Shown one piece after another: positions 21,193 to 21,493 of a DNA stretch of 21,493 nt. A program made the translations under genes and the position numbers. A model generated the notes under the pieces. It was not told the DNA's origin, made no database searches, and saw nothing but the letters and a program-made list of their open reading frames with translations. The stretch is from a virus: positions 1 through 21,493 of IMG/VR virus record IMGVR_UViG_3300013212_000017. The stretch is one strand, 5' to 3'. Numbering within the stretch: the first letter of the stretch is position 1; the number at the start of each line of letters is the position of its first letter.

Positions 21193-21493
21193 ATGTTGAA
21201 GTATTTTGCATTAGGTTTGGTCGCGCTGGCAACTCCAGTAGCAGCTGCTGATATGAATGACCTCAAGGAAGTTCATAGTCAGGTTAACTCTAAAATCAAA
21301 TACAAAATGGACGACCTGAATAAGGATTCATGGGAACTCCCTACCAAGACTGGTGACTGTGAAGACTTCGCACTTCTTAAGCGCCAGCTTCTTATTGACC
21401 GTGGTTGGGATGCAAACGACCTGTCAATCATTATCGTTAAGCGTGAAATTGATACTAACAAGCCTGCACCAAATGGTAAGCGTTATGTATATG
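21193..21493 (+). CDS. Secreted transglutaminase-like cysteine peptidase, BTLCP/C93 family (3' end outside the window)
   Basis: The first 100 residues of an open frame are present. Residues 1-19 form a signal peptide: a Lys near the start, a hydrophobic core FALGLVALA and an AAA cleavage site before Asp20. The mature part carries GDCEDFALLKRQLLIDRGW, with the predicted catalytic Cys56, then LSIIIVKRE. This is the pattern of bacterial transglutaminase-like cysteine peptidases (DUF920/C93), the family that includes LapG, the periplasmic protease that releases the biofilm adhesin LapA. The catalytic His and Asp would lie past the window end. AAGGA 7 bases before the ATG and a sigma70-like promoter support the start. 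It is transcribed against the structural genes. The exact substrate is unknown. Confidence 0.85.
   Translation, partial: MLKYFALGLVALATPVAAADMNDLKEVHSQVNSKIKYKMDDLNKDSWELPTKTGDCEDFALLKRQLLIDRGWDANDLSIIIVKREIDTNKPAPNGKRYVY

Overview
This window looks like part of the structural region of a T4-like myovirus (a tailed phage with a contractile tail). On the minus strand, read right to left, the order gp13 - gp14 - gp15 - gp16 - gp17 is the T4 order: neck proteins, tail sheath stabiliser, small terminase, large terminase. The terminase shows clear Walker A, Walker B and TSTPNG motifs. Perfect T4-type late promoter octamers (TATAAATA) lie ahead of minus-strand structural genes. The host cannot be read from the sequence. 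The fibre style (S74 chaperone, collagen-like GFTGS repeats, FYDSDNT-type repeats) and the 2OG-Fe(II) oxygenase resemble marine or freshwater T4-like phages such as cyanophages, pelagiphages and phages of alphaproteobacteria.

Layout. Positions 1-3536 hold the packaging and neck genes (gp17 partial, gp16, gp15, gp14, gp13), tightly packed with overlapping stop/start codons. Positions 3569-6098 hold a 2OG-Fe(II) oxygenase and five small genes, at least one with a typical tail-protein N-terminus. Positions 6095-17077 are an 11-kb adhesion block: a 2043-residue tail fibre ending in a self-cleaving S74 chaperone, a 403-residue protein with lectin-like folds, a 479-residue structural protein, and a 720-residue collagen-like fibre. 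Positions 17198-20535 switch to the plus strand and hold two coupled sugar-modifying genes, both apparent fusions: GT-B plus GT-A glycosyltransferase, then GT-A glycosyltransferase plus FkbM-type methyltransferase. Positions 20532-21097 return to the minus strand with two small virion-type proteins. From 21193 a plus-strand secreted cysteine peptidase (BTLCP/C93 family) runs off the window.

How it fits together. The minus-strand genes look late (virion assembly, packaging, host attachment). The two plus-strand units each sit behind a good sigma70-like promoter and look like separately regulated accessory cargo. At 17124-17151 the sigma70-like promoter of the glycosyltransferase operon overlaps the late promoter of the collagen-like fibre base for base, so the two divergent units should exclude each other at that spot. 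The working hypothesis is that the glycosyltransferase/methyltransferase pair decorates the Thr/Ser-rich collagen-like fibre or another virion surface protein. The alternative is that it modifies host surface glycans.

There is no gene-free stretch above about 120 bases. I saw no tRNA, rRNA, CRISPR array or insertion sequence.
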